Assembly (NCBI RefSeq): GCF_013001275.1
Contig: NZ_JABDMV010000050.1
Span: forward strand, 1 to 64,000
DNA: 64,000 nt
Direction of reading: 5' to 3'
DNA from: Flaviramulus sp.
Lineage (GTDB): Bacteria > Bacteroidota > Bacteroidia > Flavobacteriales > Flavobacteriaceae
Of the stretch, positions 46,664 through 55,058 are shown piece by piece. How positions within the stretch are numbered: the stretch's first letter is position 1; every line of letters begins with the position of its first letter. A program made the translations under genes and the position numbers. The notes beneath the pieces were generated by a model. The model ran no database searches. It had not been told where the DNA came from and worked only from the letters and a program-made list of their open reading frames with translations.

Positions 46664-47737
46664 CTAAATGCTTTTCTTATTTAAAACATCAAAAATATTT
46701 CTCAAGTCTTTTTTATAAGGTAAATGATCAGCACGTCCTTTTTTAAATATATCATTGCTGTTCCCTTGTCCTTTACGGAGTTCTTTTTGTTCTTCAAATG
46801 ACAAAGAGTTTATTTCTTTACAGGTGCTAGAACAACAATTATCCATTTCTGTTTTACACGAATCGCACTGAATAAACAATAAATGGCATGCTTCATTAGC
46901 GCAGTTAGTATGTACATCAAATGGATTCCCACATTGGTGGCAATTTGCAATTACGTCATCGCTAATTCGCTCTGCACGCCTATCATCAAAAACAAAATTT
47001 TGTCCTAAAAACTTGTTCTCTAAATTTTTCTCGTTTACCTGTCTTGCGTATTCAATTATACCGCCTTCTAACTGGTATACATTTTTAAAACCTTTATGTT
47101 TAAAATACGCACTGGCTTTCTCACAACGAATACCGCCCGTACAATACATAACAAGGTTTTTATCTTCCTTATGATCCTTTAAGTCATCCTCAATTATATC
47201 TAAAGATTCTCTAAAAGTGTCTACATCGGGAGTTACGGCATTTTTAAAATGACCTATTTCGCTTTCATAATGATTACGCATATCCACTAAAACAGTTTTT
47301 TCGTCTTCAAGAAGATCGTTAAACTTTTCAGCATCAACGTGAATCCCCTTATTGGTAACATCAAAAGTTTTATCGTTTAATCCATCAGCAACAATTTTAT
47401 TACGAACCTTTATTTTAAGCTTTAAAAAAGATTTGTTGTCTTGCTCAATAGCAATATTTAAACGAATGTTTTTTAGAAATTCGATAGAATCTATTTGTGT
47501 TTTAAATTCATTGAAACGATCAGCGGGCAAGGATAATTGCCCATTTATTCCTTCGTGAGCAACATATATTCTACCTAAAACGCCTAAAGCGTCCCAAGTG
47601 ACAAATAAATGATCTCTGAAAATTTGAGGATTGCCAATTTTGGCATACTTATAAAAAGAAAGTGTTAATCGATTTTTTCCAGCTTTATCAATTAATTCGG
47701 CCCTTTCTTTTGAACTTAATTTATTGTACAGTTGCAT
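46664..47737 (-). CDS. trhO: tRNA uridine(34) hydroxylase TrhO (YceA rhodanese family)
   Basis: Hydroxylates U34 of certain tRNAs, the first step to 5-carboxymethoxy- or methoxyuridine. The 357 residues have an N-terminal acylphosphatase-like domain (GRIYVAHEGINGQLSLPA near 55-72), a rhodanese domain with the catalytic loop VMYCTGGIRCEKA (C199), and a C-terminal cysteine-rich segment (CHQCGNPFDVHTNCANEACHLLFIQCDSC, then CCSSTC). The last segment resembles a zinc-binding module. It diverges from recA across 286 bases that hold a terminator-like hairpin. Confidence 0.92.
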   Translation of the reverse strand: MQLYNKLSSKERAELIDKAGKNRLTLSFYKYAKIGNPQIFRDHLFVTWDALGVLGRIYVAHEGINGQLSLPADRFNEFKTQIDSIEFLKNIRLNIAIEQDNKSFLKLKIKVRNKIVADGLNDKTFDVTNKGIHVDAEKFNDLLEDEKTVLVDMRNHYESEIGHFKNAVTPDVDTFRESLDIIEDDLKDHKEDKNLVMYCTGGIRCEKASAYFKHKGFKNVYQLEGGIIEYARQVNEKNLENKFLGQNFVFDDRRAERISDDVIANCHQCGNPFDVHTNCANEACHLLFIQCDSCKTEMDNCCSSTCKEINSLSFEEQKELRKGQGNSNDIFKKGRADHLPYKKDLRNIFDVLNKKSI

Positions 47738-47818
47738 GCTATACTAATGTTTTAAGGTTAAAGATTATTATTAAAATGCAAAAATACGATTTTAAAAGAA
47801 TGCTACAATATATCGGAT

Positions 47819-47851
47819 AAAAAAAGCACTTTAGTTGCCCAAAGTGCTTTT
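47819..47851 (-). terminator. Terminator-like hairpin between divergent trhO and recA
   Basis: AAAAGCACTTT (47822-47832) pairs perfectly with AAAGTGCTTTT (47841-47851) across an eight-base loop. On the minus strand it is followed by seven Ts, the form of an intrinsic terminator, yet the nearest gene upstream on that strand starts beyond it. It lies 82 bases before the trhO start, so it may be a leader attenuator or the end of an unannotated small RNA. Confidence 0.65.
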
Positions 47852-47963
47852 ATAATTTAGTTTGAGTTAGTCATCTTTTCAAACCATTTTTCGGAAATTC
47901 ATAGCAAAGTCTTTCCGCTTTTATTACTAGATGCAAAAAGTATAAAAAGGTTGCGTTATAAAA

Positions 47964-47994
47964 TTGTATTCTGGCAAAAGATGTAGTATTTTAG
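47964..47994 (+). promoter_or_regulatory. Predicted recA promoter
   Basis: TTG at 47964-47966 and TATTTTAG at 47987-47994 (one mismatch from TAnnTTTG) are 20 bases apart, about 30 bases before the recA ATG. A longer open frame begins at the TTG itself, which would be upstream of the transcript start. Confidence 0.4.
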
Positions 47995-48023
47995 CGTACC
48001 AATTTTCAGAAAAAAATTTAGAA

Positions 48024-49025
48024 ATGAGCAAGGAACAAGAAGCAAAATTAAAAGCATTAAAACTTACATTAGACAAACTAGATAAAGCCTACGGAAAAGG
48101 AACTGTAATGAAAATGAGCGACTCTGCAATTGTAGATGTTGACGCCATCCCATCTGGCTCTTTAGGTTTAGATATTGCATTAGGTGTGGGAGGTTATCCG
48201 CGTGGACGTGTTATAGAAATTTACGGCCCAGAATCTTCTGGTAAAACAACTTTAACTTTACACGCTATTGCTGAAGCCCAAAAAGCTGGAGGCATTGCTG
48301 CTTTTATAGATGCAGAACATGCTTTTGACAGGTTTTATGCTGAAAAATTAGGTGTTGATATTGATAATTTAATAATTTCTCAACCAGATAATGGAGAACA
48401 GGCTTTAGAAATTGCTGATAACTTAATCCGCTCTGGCGCAATTGATATTGTTGTGATTGATTCTGTAGCTGCTTTAACTCCAAGAAGTGAAATTGAAGGT
48501 GAAATGGGCGATTCTAAAATGGGATTACACGCTCGATTAATGTCTCAGGCTTTAAGAAAACTTACAGCATCTATTAGCAAAACCAATTGTACGGTAATTT
48601 TTATTAATCAATTACGTGAAAAAATTGGGGTTATGTTCGGTAACCCAGAAACAACAACTGGTGGAAATGCTTTAAAATTTTACGCTTCTGTGAGATTAGA
48701 TATTCGTCGATCTACTCAAATAAAAGAAACTGATGGCGCTGTTATGGGTAACAAAACCAGAGTTAAAGTGGTTAAAAACAAAGTAGCACCGCCTTTTAAA
48801 ATGGCCGAATTTGATATTATGTACGGTCAAGGAATAAGTAAAGTAGGTGAGATTTTAGACCTAGCCGTAGAACATGAAATAGTTAAAAAGAGTGGTTCTT
48901 GGTTTAGCTACGATGAAACTAAATTAGGGCAAGGACGTGATGCAGTTAAAGCTCTAATTAAAGATAACCCAGAGCTTATGGATGAGCTTGAAACCAAAGT
49001 AAGAAAAATAGTTTCAGGAGATTAA
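48024..49025 (+). CDS. recA: RecA recombinase
   Basis: Catalyses DNA strand exchange and induces the SOS response. The 333 residues from the ATG at 48024 start [10 protein letters not shown] as in flavobacterial RecA. Walker [10 protein letters not shown] is at 68-76, [18 protein letters not shown], the L1 loop and L2 loop ([17 protein letters not shown]) follow, then the C-terminal domain. The frame stays open 20 codons upstream to a TTG at 47964, but the predicted promoter falls inside that extension. It is a single-gene unit with a strong terminator. Confidence 0.97.
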   Translation: MSKEQEAKLKALKLTLDKLDKAYGKGTVMKMSDSAIVDVDAIPSGSLGLDIALGVGGYPRGRVIEIYGPESSGKTTLTLHAIAEAQKAGGIAAFIDAEHAFDRFYAEKLGVDIDNLIISQPDNGEQALEIADNLIRSGAIDIVVIDSVAALTPRSEIEGEMGDSKMGLHARLMSQALRKLTASISKTNCTVIFINQLREKIGVMFGNPETTTGGNALKFYASVRLDIRRSTQIKETDGAVMGNKTRVKVVKNKVAPPFKMAEFDIMYGQGISKVGEILDLAVEHEIVKKSGSWFSYDETKLGQGRDAVKALIKDNPELMDELETKVRKIVSGD

Positions 49026-49055
49026 CATATGTTTCTGCTAAATAACTTAATTGAT

Positions 49056-49083
49056 AAAAAATCCCGTTTCTACGGGATTTTTT
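49056..49083 (+). terminator. Strong rho-independent terminator after recA
   Basis: A 12-base stem AAAAAATCCCGT (49056-49067) with ACGGGATTTTTT (49072-49083), four-base loop, with the terminal Ts acting as the U tract. Confidence 0.9.
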
Positions 49084-49160
49084 AATTTTATACGCAACCT
49101 ATTCAATATCTGCGCATCTAATAAGTGCAAACATGTAATTAACCCCCATATTTATTTGTC

Positions 49161-49571
49161 ATGAAAAGATTTATTGTAATTTGTATGACGTTCATGCTAC
49201 TAATATCGTGTAGCCTGAATGATGATTCTACAAATTATAGTTTTGAAGTTTTACCTGTTGAAAGTGTAGATATTCCAGATGAGTTTGAATTAGGAAATAC
49301 ATATTCTATTACGGTTCATTATGAAAAGCCTTCAACATGTCACGGATTTAAAGAGTTTTATTATTATAAAGAAAACAACGAGAGAACTGTGGCTCCAATA
49401 ACGGTTGTTTTTGAAAATAATGATTGTGAAACACTTGAAAACCATACGGCTGAAGCTACGTTTAATTTTATAGTAACCAGCAATGGCTCATATATTTTTA
49501 AGTTTTGGCAAGGTGAAGATACTAATGGAGAGGCACAATATTTAATTATTGAAGTGCCTGTTACAGAGTAA
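49161..49571 (+). CDS. Small lipoprotein of unknown function (136 aa)
   Basis: A 136-residue exported lipoprotein: hydrophobic leader ending LISC (C17), then SLNDD. The mature part looks like a single beta-sandwich (ITVHYEKPSTCHGFKEFYYYKEN, EATFNFIVTSNGSYIFKFWQG, and terminal EYLIIEVPV-type strand). Two cysteines, in STCHG and NDCET, could form a disulfide. I recognise no family. It precedes an ECF sigma factor by 20 bases and could be in the same transcript, but its role is not inferable. Confidence 0.75.
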   Translation: MKRFIVICMTFMLLISCSLNDDSTNYSFEVLPVESVDIPDEFELGNTYSITVHYEKPSTCHGFKEFYYYKENNERTVAPITVVFENNDCETLENHTAEATFNFIVTSNGSYIFKFWQGEDTNGEAQYLIIEVPVTE

Positions 49572-49591
49572 AATTAAGTATTAATTAATAC

Positions 49592-50146
49592 GTGTTTGAA
49601 TTGAGTTTAAAACAACTCATAGAAAATTGTAAAATTGATGATACTAAAGCTCAGAGTGAATTATATAAACTCTTTTCGAGTAAATTATTCGCTATATGCT
49701 TAAAGTATTCGCGAAACTATGCTGAAGCCGAAGATAATTTACAAGATGCGTTTTTAACAATTTTTAATAAAATTGAACAGTATAAAAATAAAGGCTCTTT
49801 TGAAGGTTGGCTAAAACGTATTACAATAAATACAGCATTGCAACGCTACCGAAACGAAAAAGTTTTTGATATTATAAATGAAAACACCATTGAGGATGTT
49901 GAAATAGAAGTTGAGGAAGAGAATATTTCTATCGATTATCTATTAAAAATCATTCAAGAATTGCCAGATAGATACCGGTTAGTTTTTAACTTATATGTAT
50001 TAGATGGTTATTCACATAAAGAGATAGCAAATATGCTTAACATTCACATTGGTACTTCAAAATCTAATCTCGCACGAGCAAGGCAAATTTTGAAGCAAAC
50101 TATTGAAAATTATAAAATTAAGCAACAACATTCACAATCATTATAA
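49592..50146 (+). CDS. ECF-family RNA polymerase sigma factor
   Basis: A 184-residue sigma-70 factor of the ECF type, with sigma2 (LFAICLKYSRNYAEAEDNLQDAFLTIFNKIEQYK, then GSFEGWLKRITINTALQRYR) and sigma4 (LPDRYRLVFNLYVLDGYSHKEIANMLNIHIGTSKSNLARARQILK). The start codon is GTG at 49592; no ATG is present near the N-terminus. The TAA shares its last base with the ATG of the following gene, a membrane protein with an anti-sigma-like N-terminus, so the two are a coupled sigma/regulator pair. Confidence 0.93.
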   Translation: MFELSLKQLIENCKIDDTKAQSELYKLFSSKLFAICLKYSRNYAEAEDNLQDAFLTIFNKIEQYKNKGSFEGWLKRITINTALQRYRNEKVFDIINENTIEDVEIEVEEENISIDYLLKIIQELPDRYRLVFNLYVLDGYSHKEIANMLNIHIGTSKSNLARARQILKQTIENYKIKQQHSQSL

Positions 50147-51675
50147 TGAGTGATAAAAAACATATTGACAGACTTTTCCAGGAGGGCTTAAAAGATTTTG
50201 AAGCAACACCTAATAAGGCTGTTTGGAATAATATTGAAGCAAAGCTTATTCAAAAAAAGAAAAAGCGACGTATTGTCCCTATCTGGTGGCGTTACGCTGG
50301 CGTTGCTGCTTTATTGTTGTTACTTTTAACTATTGGAGGTGTTTATTTTAACTCACCTGACGATTCTCAAACTATTCAAGTTGTTGACACAAAAAATGAT
50401 GGTACAGAAAAATCAAATTTAGAGATAATAAAGCCTATTGAAGATGTAGAAAACTCGTCTGAAATAAATACGGTTATTGCGAATGACGTGAGTTCAGAAG
50501 AAAATAATAACAAATCGAAAAAAGATACTAATAAAGCCGTTTTAAAAATTTTAAAACTTTCTAACGAAACATCAATTGCCGGAAGTTCAACTTCAAAAAA
50601 TAAAAACGAAAGCAATGTTAATTTGCCTTTAAATAAGGCGTCGAATGCAAAAAACAAACTTATAAATACGAACACATATAATGCTGTTGCAAAGCTTAGT
50701 GAAAAAGAAGCAAATACTAATGTAAGTTTTCGAAATAAAACAAATAACACTAATGTAATAGCTTCATCGACGGATAAAACAGGAGACAGTTCAATTAAAA
50801 ATGATGAGAACTTAATCAATAAAGAAGACGATGAAAGTTTATTTAAAAATTCTTCTCAAGAAAACAACACAAGTATTGCGTCTACAAAAAAAGATGAACC
50901 AAAAAACAATGCGCTGACCATTGAAGAAGCCATAGATAAAACTAACAATATTATTGAAGAAGAAAACCAAAACAGATGGAGTATTGCTCCAAATGCTGCG
51001 CCTGTTTATTTTAACTCTTTAGGTGAAGGTTCTTCAATCGATCCGCAATTTAATAGAAACTCAAAAAGCGGTGAACTTAATATGAGTTATGGTCTTTCAG
51101 CTAAGTATACTTTAAATAATAAAATAAGTATTCGTTCAGGAATTAACAGGGTAAATTTAGGCTATAATACTAATGATGTAATTGTTTTTCAATCTGTAGG
51201 CGTTAGTAGTAGTTCATTGCAAAATGTTAACAATTCAGGCGACGATGATGTTTCCATAATTAGTGCAGAAAGTATAAATTCTGCGAAGTCATTAGAATCT
51301 TTTACTACAACTAACACCACTATAAATCAGACTTTAGGATACATTGAAATACCATTAGAAATTCAATATATTCTATCTGATAAAAAATTAGGTATTAATG
51401 TAATTGGCGGTTTTAGTTCATTCTTTTTAAGTAATAATGAAATAATTTCTGAAGCCGAAAATGGTAATCGATCGTTTTTGGGTGAAGCAAATAATATTAA
51501 TAAAATAAGCTATAGTGCAAATTTTGGTTTAGGTTTAAATTATCAGGTCTCAAAAAAAATAGACTTGAATTTAGAGCCTATGTTTAAATATCAAATCAAT
51601 ACATTTAAAAATACATCTGGTAGTTTTACGCCTTTTTTTATAGGTGTTTATACTGGTTTTGCTTTTAAGTTCTAG
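50146..51675 (+). CDS. Membrane-anchored partner of the ECF sigma factor with C-terminal beta-barrel-like domain
   Basis: A 509-residue protein with a short cytoplasmic N-terminus like an anti-sigma region (DRLFQEGLKDFEATPNKAVWNNIEAKL), a basic stretch, one membrane helix (about 48-68), a long Asn/Ser/Lys/Glu-rich low-complexity linker (about 75-270), and a C-terminal domain (275-509) with the strand pattern of outer-membrane beta-barrel proteins (SYGLSAKYTLNNKISIRSGINRV to FFIGVYTGFAFKF). If the barrel enters the outer membrane, one chain would bridge both membranes. Its coupling to the sigma gene suggests signal transduction. Confidence 0.75.
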   Translation: MSDKKHIDRLFQEGLKDFEATPNKAVWNNIEAKLIQKKKKRRIVPIWWRYAGVAALLLLLLTIGGVYFNSPDDSQTIQVVDTKNDGTEKSNLEIIKPIEDVENSSEINTVIANDVSSEENNNKSKKDTNKAVLKILKLSNETSIAGSSTSKNKNESNVNLPLNKASNAKNKLINTNTYNAVAKLSEKEANTNVSFRNKTNNTNVIASSTDKTGDSSIKNDENLINKEDDESLFKNSSQENNTSIASTKKDEPKNNALTIEEAIDKTNNIIEEENQNRWSIAPNAAPVYFNSLGEGSSIDPQFNRNSKSGELNMSYGLSAKYTLNNKISIRSGINRVNLGYNTNDVIVFQSVGVSSSSLQNVNNSGDDDVSIISAESINSAKSLESFTTTNTTINQTLGYIEIPLEIQYILSDKKLGINVIGGFSSFFLSNNEIISEAENGNRSFLGEANNINKISYSANFGLGLNYQVSKKIDLNLEPMFKYQINTFKNTSGSFTPFFIGVYTGFAFKF

Positions 51676-51730
51676 GTTTTTGGTTAGATCTAGGTATGTG
51701 TTTTCAATTAAGCTCGGAAATACATATCGC

Positions 51731-51762
51731 AAAAAACTGCTCGTCCCCTCGAGCAGTTTTTT
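51731..51762. terminator. Bidirectional terminator
   Basis: A 13-base perfect stem, AAAAAACTGCTCG (51731-51743) with CGAGCAGTTTTTT (51750-51762), six-base loop. With A and T runs on both sides it can end the sigma-factor operon and the convergent plsC gene. Confidence 0.88.
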
Positions 51763-52498
51763 ATTTATTAAAGGACTGTAATTGATTTAAAATAATCAAT
51801 CTTGTCTTTTCATTTAGATCTTTTGTGTTGTTTATAGACAATCCTTTTGTAGTTAAAAATTCATGCATTTTTACTCGCATTTTACCCGGCCCGCCACTAA
51901 AAAAAGTATATGAAAAACGCTTTTTATTATCCCCAAAAGTGATAGGAACGATTGGTATTTGGTGGTTTATGGCGAGTCTAAACGCACCATCTTTAAAACC
52001 GTCCAATTCAATGTGCTCTTCAGGCACGCCACCTTCTGGGAAAATACAAATACTCACACCCGTTTTTAGTCTTTTTTGAGCTCTTAAAAAAACTGCTTGT
52101 CTACTTCTTGAAGAATTTCTATCCACCAAAATACATGTGCGTTTATAGAAAAACCCAAATAAGGGGATTTTAGCCAATTCCTTTTTTCCAACAAAAACAA
52201 AAGGATTTTTTACGGTTACAAGCATTAGCATAATATCTGCCATGGATGTGTGGTTCGCAACAAACATATAGCTTTTGCTTTTTACTGGAGTTTGTACACG
52301 ATCAATTCGATAAACAAAACCCATACCTATTAATATGAATTTTGCCCATATCCGAGCAATTTTAAAAAAATAAGGATACCAAGATTCTTTCAAAATAGAA
52401 ATCAAAAGAATTGGAAACAAAATGATAATAGGTAACGCTACAAGTATGTAAAACCAAATCCGATAAAATATCCAGAAAATATATTTTAAAATCTTCAT
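51761..52498 (-). CDS. 1-acyl-sn-glycerol-3-phosphate acyltransferase, second PlsC paralogue
   Basis: A 245-residue membrane acyltransferase. The N-terminus has a long hydrophobic region (IFWIFYRIWFYILVALPIIILFPILLI), followed by the HX4D motif NHTSMAD (H83, D88) and the FPEGGVPEE motif near 155. It differs from the first copy in having the shorter FPEGG form. The open frame extends to a TTG at 52507, but that codon overlaps a minus-strand -7 box (TATTTTTG, 52505-52512), so the ATG at 52498 is preferred. It is divergent from trpS. Confidence 0.9.
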   Translation of the reverse strand: MKILKYIFWIFYRIWFYILVALPIIILFPILLISILKESWYPYFFKIARIWAKFILIGMGFVYRIDRVQTPVKSKSYMFVANHTSMADIMLMLVTVKNPFVFVGKKELAKIPLFGFFYKRTCILVDRNSSRSRQAVFLRAQKRLKTGVSICIFPEGGVPEEHIELDGFKDGAFRLAINHQIPIVPITFGDNKKRFSYTFFSGGPGKMRVKMHEFLTTKGLSINNTKDLNEKTRLIILNQLQSFNK

Positions 52499-52504
52499 AA
52501 AAAC

Positions 52505-52512
52505 CAAAAATA
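52505..52512 (-). promoter_or_regulatory. Predicted -7 element of the second plsC gene
   Basis: Minus-strand TATTTTTG, exact TAnnTTTG match, immediately before the plsC start and back to back with the trpS promoter. The leader would be very short. Confidence 0.35.
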
Positions 52513-52522
52513 CATAATTGTA

Positions 52523-52553
52523 TTGAGCAATTCTATTAAAAAAATTACCTTTG
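52523..52553 (+). promoter_or_regulatory. Predicted trpS promoter
   Basis: TTG at 52523-52525, 20-base spacer, TACCTTTG at 52546-52553 (exact -7 match), 22 bases before the trpS ATG. Confidence 0.5.
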
Positions 52554-52575
52554 CGCCTATACTTACTAAATTACC

Positions 52576-53544
52576 ATGGCAAGAATACTTACTGGCATAC
52601 AAAGTACAGGAACACCACATTTAGGGAATATTTTAGGTGCTATTATTCCAGCTATTGAAATGGCTGAAAACCCAAAAAATGATTCTTATCTTTTTATTGC
52701 AAATCTGCATACTTTAACACAAATAAAAGATGCAGAAATCCTTAGAAATAACACGTATTCTACGGCTGCCACGTGGTTGGCTTTTGGTTTAGATATCGAA
52801 AAAACAGTATTTTACAGACAAAGTGATGTGCCTCAAGTAACTGAATTATTGTGGTATTTAAGCTGCTTTTTTCCCTATCAACGATTAACCTTGGCACATA
52901 GTTTTAAAGATAAAGCAGATAGATTGGAAGATGTAAACTCTGGGTTGTTTTATTATCCAATGCTGATGGCTGCCGATATTTTATTATATGATGCTGAAAT
53001 CATTCCGGTTGGGAAAGATCAAGAGCAGCATATAGAAATGACACGAGATGTAGCATCACGTTTCCACGCAAAAGTTGGAGAAACTTTTGTGCTACCTAAA
53101 GCAGAGGTCCAAAAAAACACTATGTTAATCCCTGGTACCGATGGTGAAAAAATGAGTAAGAGTAGAAATAACATCATCAACATATTTTTAGATGATAAAA
53201 AACTGCGCAAGCAAATTATGTCTATTGAAACAGATAGTACACCGTTAGAAGACCCCAAAGATTGGAAAATATGTAACTGTTTTGCTATTTATAGTTTATT
53301 GGCTACCAATGATCAAATAAAATCTATGAAAGCCAATTATGAAAATGGAGGATATGGATACGGACATGCCAAACAGGCCTTATTTGAATTAATTGTTGAA
53401 AAATTCGCTACACAGCGAGAGCGTTATAATTACTTTATGAGTAACCTTAACGAGATAGATGCAGCTTTAGCAGTTGGTGCCGACAAAGCAAAATTGGTTG
53501 CAAATGAGGTATTAAATCGAGTAAGAGAAAAAGTTGGGTATTAA
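52576..53544 (+). CDS. trpS: Tryptophanyl-tRNA synthetase
   Basis: Charges tRNA-Trp. The 322-residue class I enzyme has the HIGH-like STGTPHLGNILGA (10-22) and KMSKS in DGEKMSKSRNN near 193-198. Length and order are typical of bacterial TrpRS. It stands alone, with its own promoter, opposite plsC. Confidence 0.97.
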   Translation: MARILTGIQSTGTPHLGNILGAIIPAIEMAENPKNDSYLFIANLHTLTQIKDAEILRNNTYSTAATWLAFGLDIEKTVFYRQSDVPQVTELLWYLSCFFPYQRLTLAHSFKDKADRLEDVNSGLFYYPMLMAADILLYDAEIIPVGKDQEQHIEMTRDVASRFHAKVGETFVLPKAEVQKNTMLIPGTDGEKMSKSRNNIINIFLDDKKLRKQIMSIETDSTPLEDPKDWKICNCFAIYSLLATNDQIKSMKANYENGGYGYGHAKQALFELIVEKFATQRERYNYFMSNLNEIDAALAVGADKAKLVANEVLNRVREKVGY

Positions 53545-53594
53545 ATACTTAAATCCATTTATTATTTATTCTAAATTGCTGTTAATTATAAAAT

Positions 53595-55055
53595 ATGAAA
53601 CATTTATTTTTAACATTACTAAGCATAATTACTTGGTGTTGTTACGCGCAAGAAGCAACAGTTTTTTCAGTAAATAACCATTTTTATTTAAAGGGTAATT
53701 CTGCTTTAATTGGTAATAATATTATTAGCACTCATCAAACAAAGGCCTTTAATGATCCTAAAAAATTTAATGATCTCCTAAAACTTAAGTATGTTGATAT
53801 AGATAATGATAATTCAACTTTTAGCTCAAGTCAGGCAAAATTAATAATTCCAGAAAACACAAAAATTAGGCATGCTGCATTATATTGGAGCGCTATTTAT
53901 CCATACAATTTTGGGAAAACAAAAGTAATTACTCTAAAAAATAAAACAAAACAAAGGACGTATTTTGGTGATGAAACGCGCGATTCAAATTTTTACCATG
54001 TGTTACTTAAAACCCCCAATAACAATTACACTCCTATAAAAGGATCAATAATTTTTAATGGATTAAAACATGATAAATTTGAAAATACTAAGCCATACGT
54101 GTGTTATGCAGATGTAACACCGCTACTTCAAAATATAAAAAACCCTAGCGGAAATTATACGCTTGCCAACATGAAAGCCACGCAGGGTTTTACCGCGGGA
54201 GGTTGTGCAGGTGGCTGGCTGTTATATGTTATATATGAAGATGAAACCGAAACTGCTAAGTCGTTTACAACCTACAATGGGTTTTCAGATGTATTTAAAA
54301 CTCCTGTTAATATTCTTTTTCAAAATTTTAAAGCGCCCGAATATGGGTCGATTAAAACATCGCTCCTCCTTGGAGCATTGGAAGGCGATCTGAAATTTAA
54401 AACAGATTACTCTTCTTTTTTAGACTCTGATAAAAAAGATTATATCCCACTTTTTAATAAAGCAAGACCTAGAAATAATTTCTTTAACAGCAGCATATCT
54501 ATAAACGATAAACCTTTTCTAAACAGATTACCTGCTAGTAGAAATACATTGGGCTTTGATTTACTAAAAATTGAAGTTCCAAATTCAAATAATACGGTTA
54601 TTTCTAATAATGCAACCGATGCAACAGTTCAATTTAACAGTAAAGCAGATAGGTTTTACCTGTTTTTTGTTGCTTTTGAAACTGAAATAAGCCCTATTTT
54701 TCTTGAAGGAAAGGAAAATGAGGGCTCTATTTTAGTCTTAAATAAAGAAAATGAGATAAAAATTGATGCTGGTGTTGAAAAAATAAGAAACTTAAAATCA
54801 ATAAAAATTCCATCAATTTCAAAAGGGTATTATTTAGTTACTAATGTGTTTTCTGTAAAAAAGAATGCCGAAAAATGGATGAGCTTTTTAGAAGAAAAAG
54901 GGCACTCTCCAAAATCTTATGTCAACCCACGAAACGGTTGGCATTATATTTATTTAAATATTAACATGGACCCGAGTATAATTTATCAAAACCGTAAAGA
55001 ACTTTCAAAAATTGATTATTTTGAAGATATATGGATCCTAAAAATCAATCTTTAG
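53595..55055 (+). CDS. Exported protein: adhesin-type N-terminal domain with C-terminal SPOR-like region
   Basis: A signal peptide (FLTLLSIITWCCYA, cleavage near residue 18) and about 350 residues that resemble the N-terminal beta-domain of large flavobacterial cell-surface proteins: HAALYWSAIYP, YVCYADVTPLLQ, GGCAGGWLLYVIYEDE, FFNSSISINDKPFLNRLPASRNTLGFD. In such proteins this domain precedes long repeats and a T9SS signal. Here it is followed instead by a short SPOR-like segment (about 410-486; GYYLVTNVFSVKKNAEKWMSFLEEKGHSP). It has no T9SS C-terminal signal that I can see. Function unknown. Confidence 0.65.
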   Translation: MKHLFLTLLSIITWCCYAQEATVFSVNNHFYLKGNSALIGNNIISTHQTKAFNDPKKFNDLLKLKYVDIDNDNSTFSSSQAKLIIPENTKIRHAALYWSAIYPYNFGKTKVITLKNKTKQRTYFGDETRDSNFYHVLLKTPNNNYTPIKGSIIFNGLKHDKFENTKPYVCYADVTPLLQNIKNPSGNYTLANMKATQGFTAGGCAGGWLLYVIYEDETETAKSFTTYNGFSDVFKTPVNILFQNFKAPEYGSIKTSLLLGALEGDLKFKTDYSSFLDSDKKDYIPLFNKARPRNNFFNSSISINDKPFLNRLPASRNTLGFDLLKIEVPNSNNTVISNNATDATVQFNSKADRFYLFFVAFETEISPIFLEGKENEGSILVLNKENEIKIDAGVEKIRNLKSIKIPSISKGYYLVTNVFSVKKNAEKWMSFLEEKGHSPKSYVNPRNGWHYIYLNINMDPSIIYQNRKELSKIDYFEDIWILKINL

Positions 55056-55058
55056 AAA

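Noticed and set aside
47964-48023. A longer N-terminus for RecA from TTG
   Set aside because: A predicted promoter lies in the extension, and the extra residues are not in the family.
50376-50819. A 147-codon minus-strand ORF with a repetitive hydrophobic product
   Set aside because: It is the reverse of the low-complexity linker of the sigma-partner gene, which explains its repeated pattern.
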